Below are positions 63,721-64,000 of a DNA stretch of 64,000 nucleotides, piece by piece (positions within the stretch are counted from its first letter, which is position 1; every line of letters begins with the position of its first letter). This DNA comes from Terrimonas sp. Lineage in GTDB: Bacteria > Bacteroidota > Bacteroidia > Chitinophagales > Chitinophagaceae. The position numbers were made by a program, and so were the translations under genes. The notes beneath the pieces are model-generated. The model saw nothing but the letters and a program-made list of their open reading frames with translations. It was not told where the DNA came from and did not search any database. The DNA lies in NCBI RefSeq assembly GCF_003075435.1, contig NZ_QCZJ01000001.1, forward strand, positions 1 through 64,000, given 5' to 3'.

Positions 63721-64000
63721 ATGGAATATCTACAAAGTAACCGGTACTGGTCTCCCTTAAAGAAAATAAGTTTCCGGTTCATATTCATTTTTTTTATCCT
63801 TTTCATGGTCATTCAAAACAATGGCACTTTTCCTTTTTGGGAAATTGTTATGCATTACCCTGCTGAACTATTGCAAAAACTTATTCCATGGATTGGAAAA
63901 CACGTACTCCATCTTTCATACGACATTACTGAATTTACTAACGGAAGCGGTGACACAACATATGACTACGTAGTTGTTTTTACAATTGCATGCTCTGCTT
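63721..64000 (+). CDS. Membrane protein, DoxX-like, 5' part only
   Basis: ATG 63721 opens a frame that continues to the window edge (93 codons seen). A first transmembrane helix (FRFIFIFFILFMVIQ, about 19-33) is followed by a polar segment containing ITEFTNGSGDTTYDYVVVF, a pattern seen in Bacteroidota DoxX-family-like membrane proteins. The 3' end is outside the window, so length and remaining domains are unknown. Confidence 0.6.
   Translation, partial: MEYLQSNRYWSPLKKISFRFIFIFFILFMVIQNNGTFPFWEIVMHYPAELLQKLIPWIGKHVLHLSYDITEFTNGSGDTTYDYVVVFTIACSA

Overview
The window looks like a piece of a Bacteroidota chromosome, most likely from the Chitinophagaceae. I infer this from three TonB-dependent outer-membrane receptors, many secreted proteins and lipoproteins of Bacteroidota type, -7 promoter boxes of the form TAnnTTTG, weak ribosome binding sites, a PVC-type cytochrome/propeller protein and secreted Gfo/Idh/MocA enzymes. 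I place it from gene content only. There is no integrase, transposase, CRISPR array, rRNA or prophage. One tRNA gene (His, anticodon GTG) is present.

Layout. 0-0.9 kb holds remains of two small secreted-protein genes. 0.9-4.2 kb is a divergent metal-regulation pair: a TonB receptor and a DtxR/MntR-type repressor, with a 16-bp palindrome on the receptor promoter. 4.3-7.1 kb is a VWA protein and a MoxR/ChlI-type AAA+ ATPase. 7.7-18.4 kb is mostly housekeeping: MurB, two oxidoreductases, a YceI lipoprotein, a beta-helix protein, a LysM/RlpA-like protein, an rRNA m5C methyltransferase, a transhydrogenase beta subunit without its alpha partner, and an MFS transporter. At 19.3 kb is a TPR-Arr (rifampin ADP-ribosyltransferase) fusion. 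20.6-26.3 kb is a complete RND tripartite efflux operon. 26.3-29.5 kb holds a FucP-type sugar permease, a Ycf48-like propeller protein and Pcm.

29.6-33.1 kb is a Crp/Fnr regulator followed by a four-gene redox cluster (F420-reductase-like, YceI, NmrA-like, DODA dioxygenase). A perfect TTGAT-N4-ATCAA box lies between regulator and cluster, and the regulator carries the ExxSR recognition motif that reads that sequence in FNR. 33.3-45.7 kb carries two TonB receptors, tRNA-His, the Prc protease, a 48-residue membrane microprotein, PdhB, a serine hydrolase and SerA. 46.2-49.7 kb is an AT-rich accessory patch: a secreted PI-PLC-like enzyme and an unknown secreted protein, bracketed by inverted 15-mers and next to decayed coding sequence. 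49.7-54 kb is a NarL/NarX-like two-component pair and an outer-membrane barrel. 54.4-64 kb holds a 1264-residue PmoA-like/propeller/HEAT/cytochrome c fusion, an M28 peptidase, a 189-bp tandem duplication, a Tat-exported Gfo/Idh/MocA oxidoreductase, a ChaA-type antiporter and the start of a membrane protein cut by the window edge.

The most interesting signals are the two regulator-operator pairs, the TPR-Arr fusion, the 1264-residue fusion protein, the bracketed accessory patch and the dispersed intergenic repeats. I did not find a clearly new multi-gene defence or mobile system.
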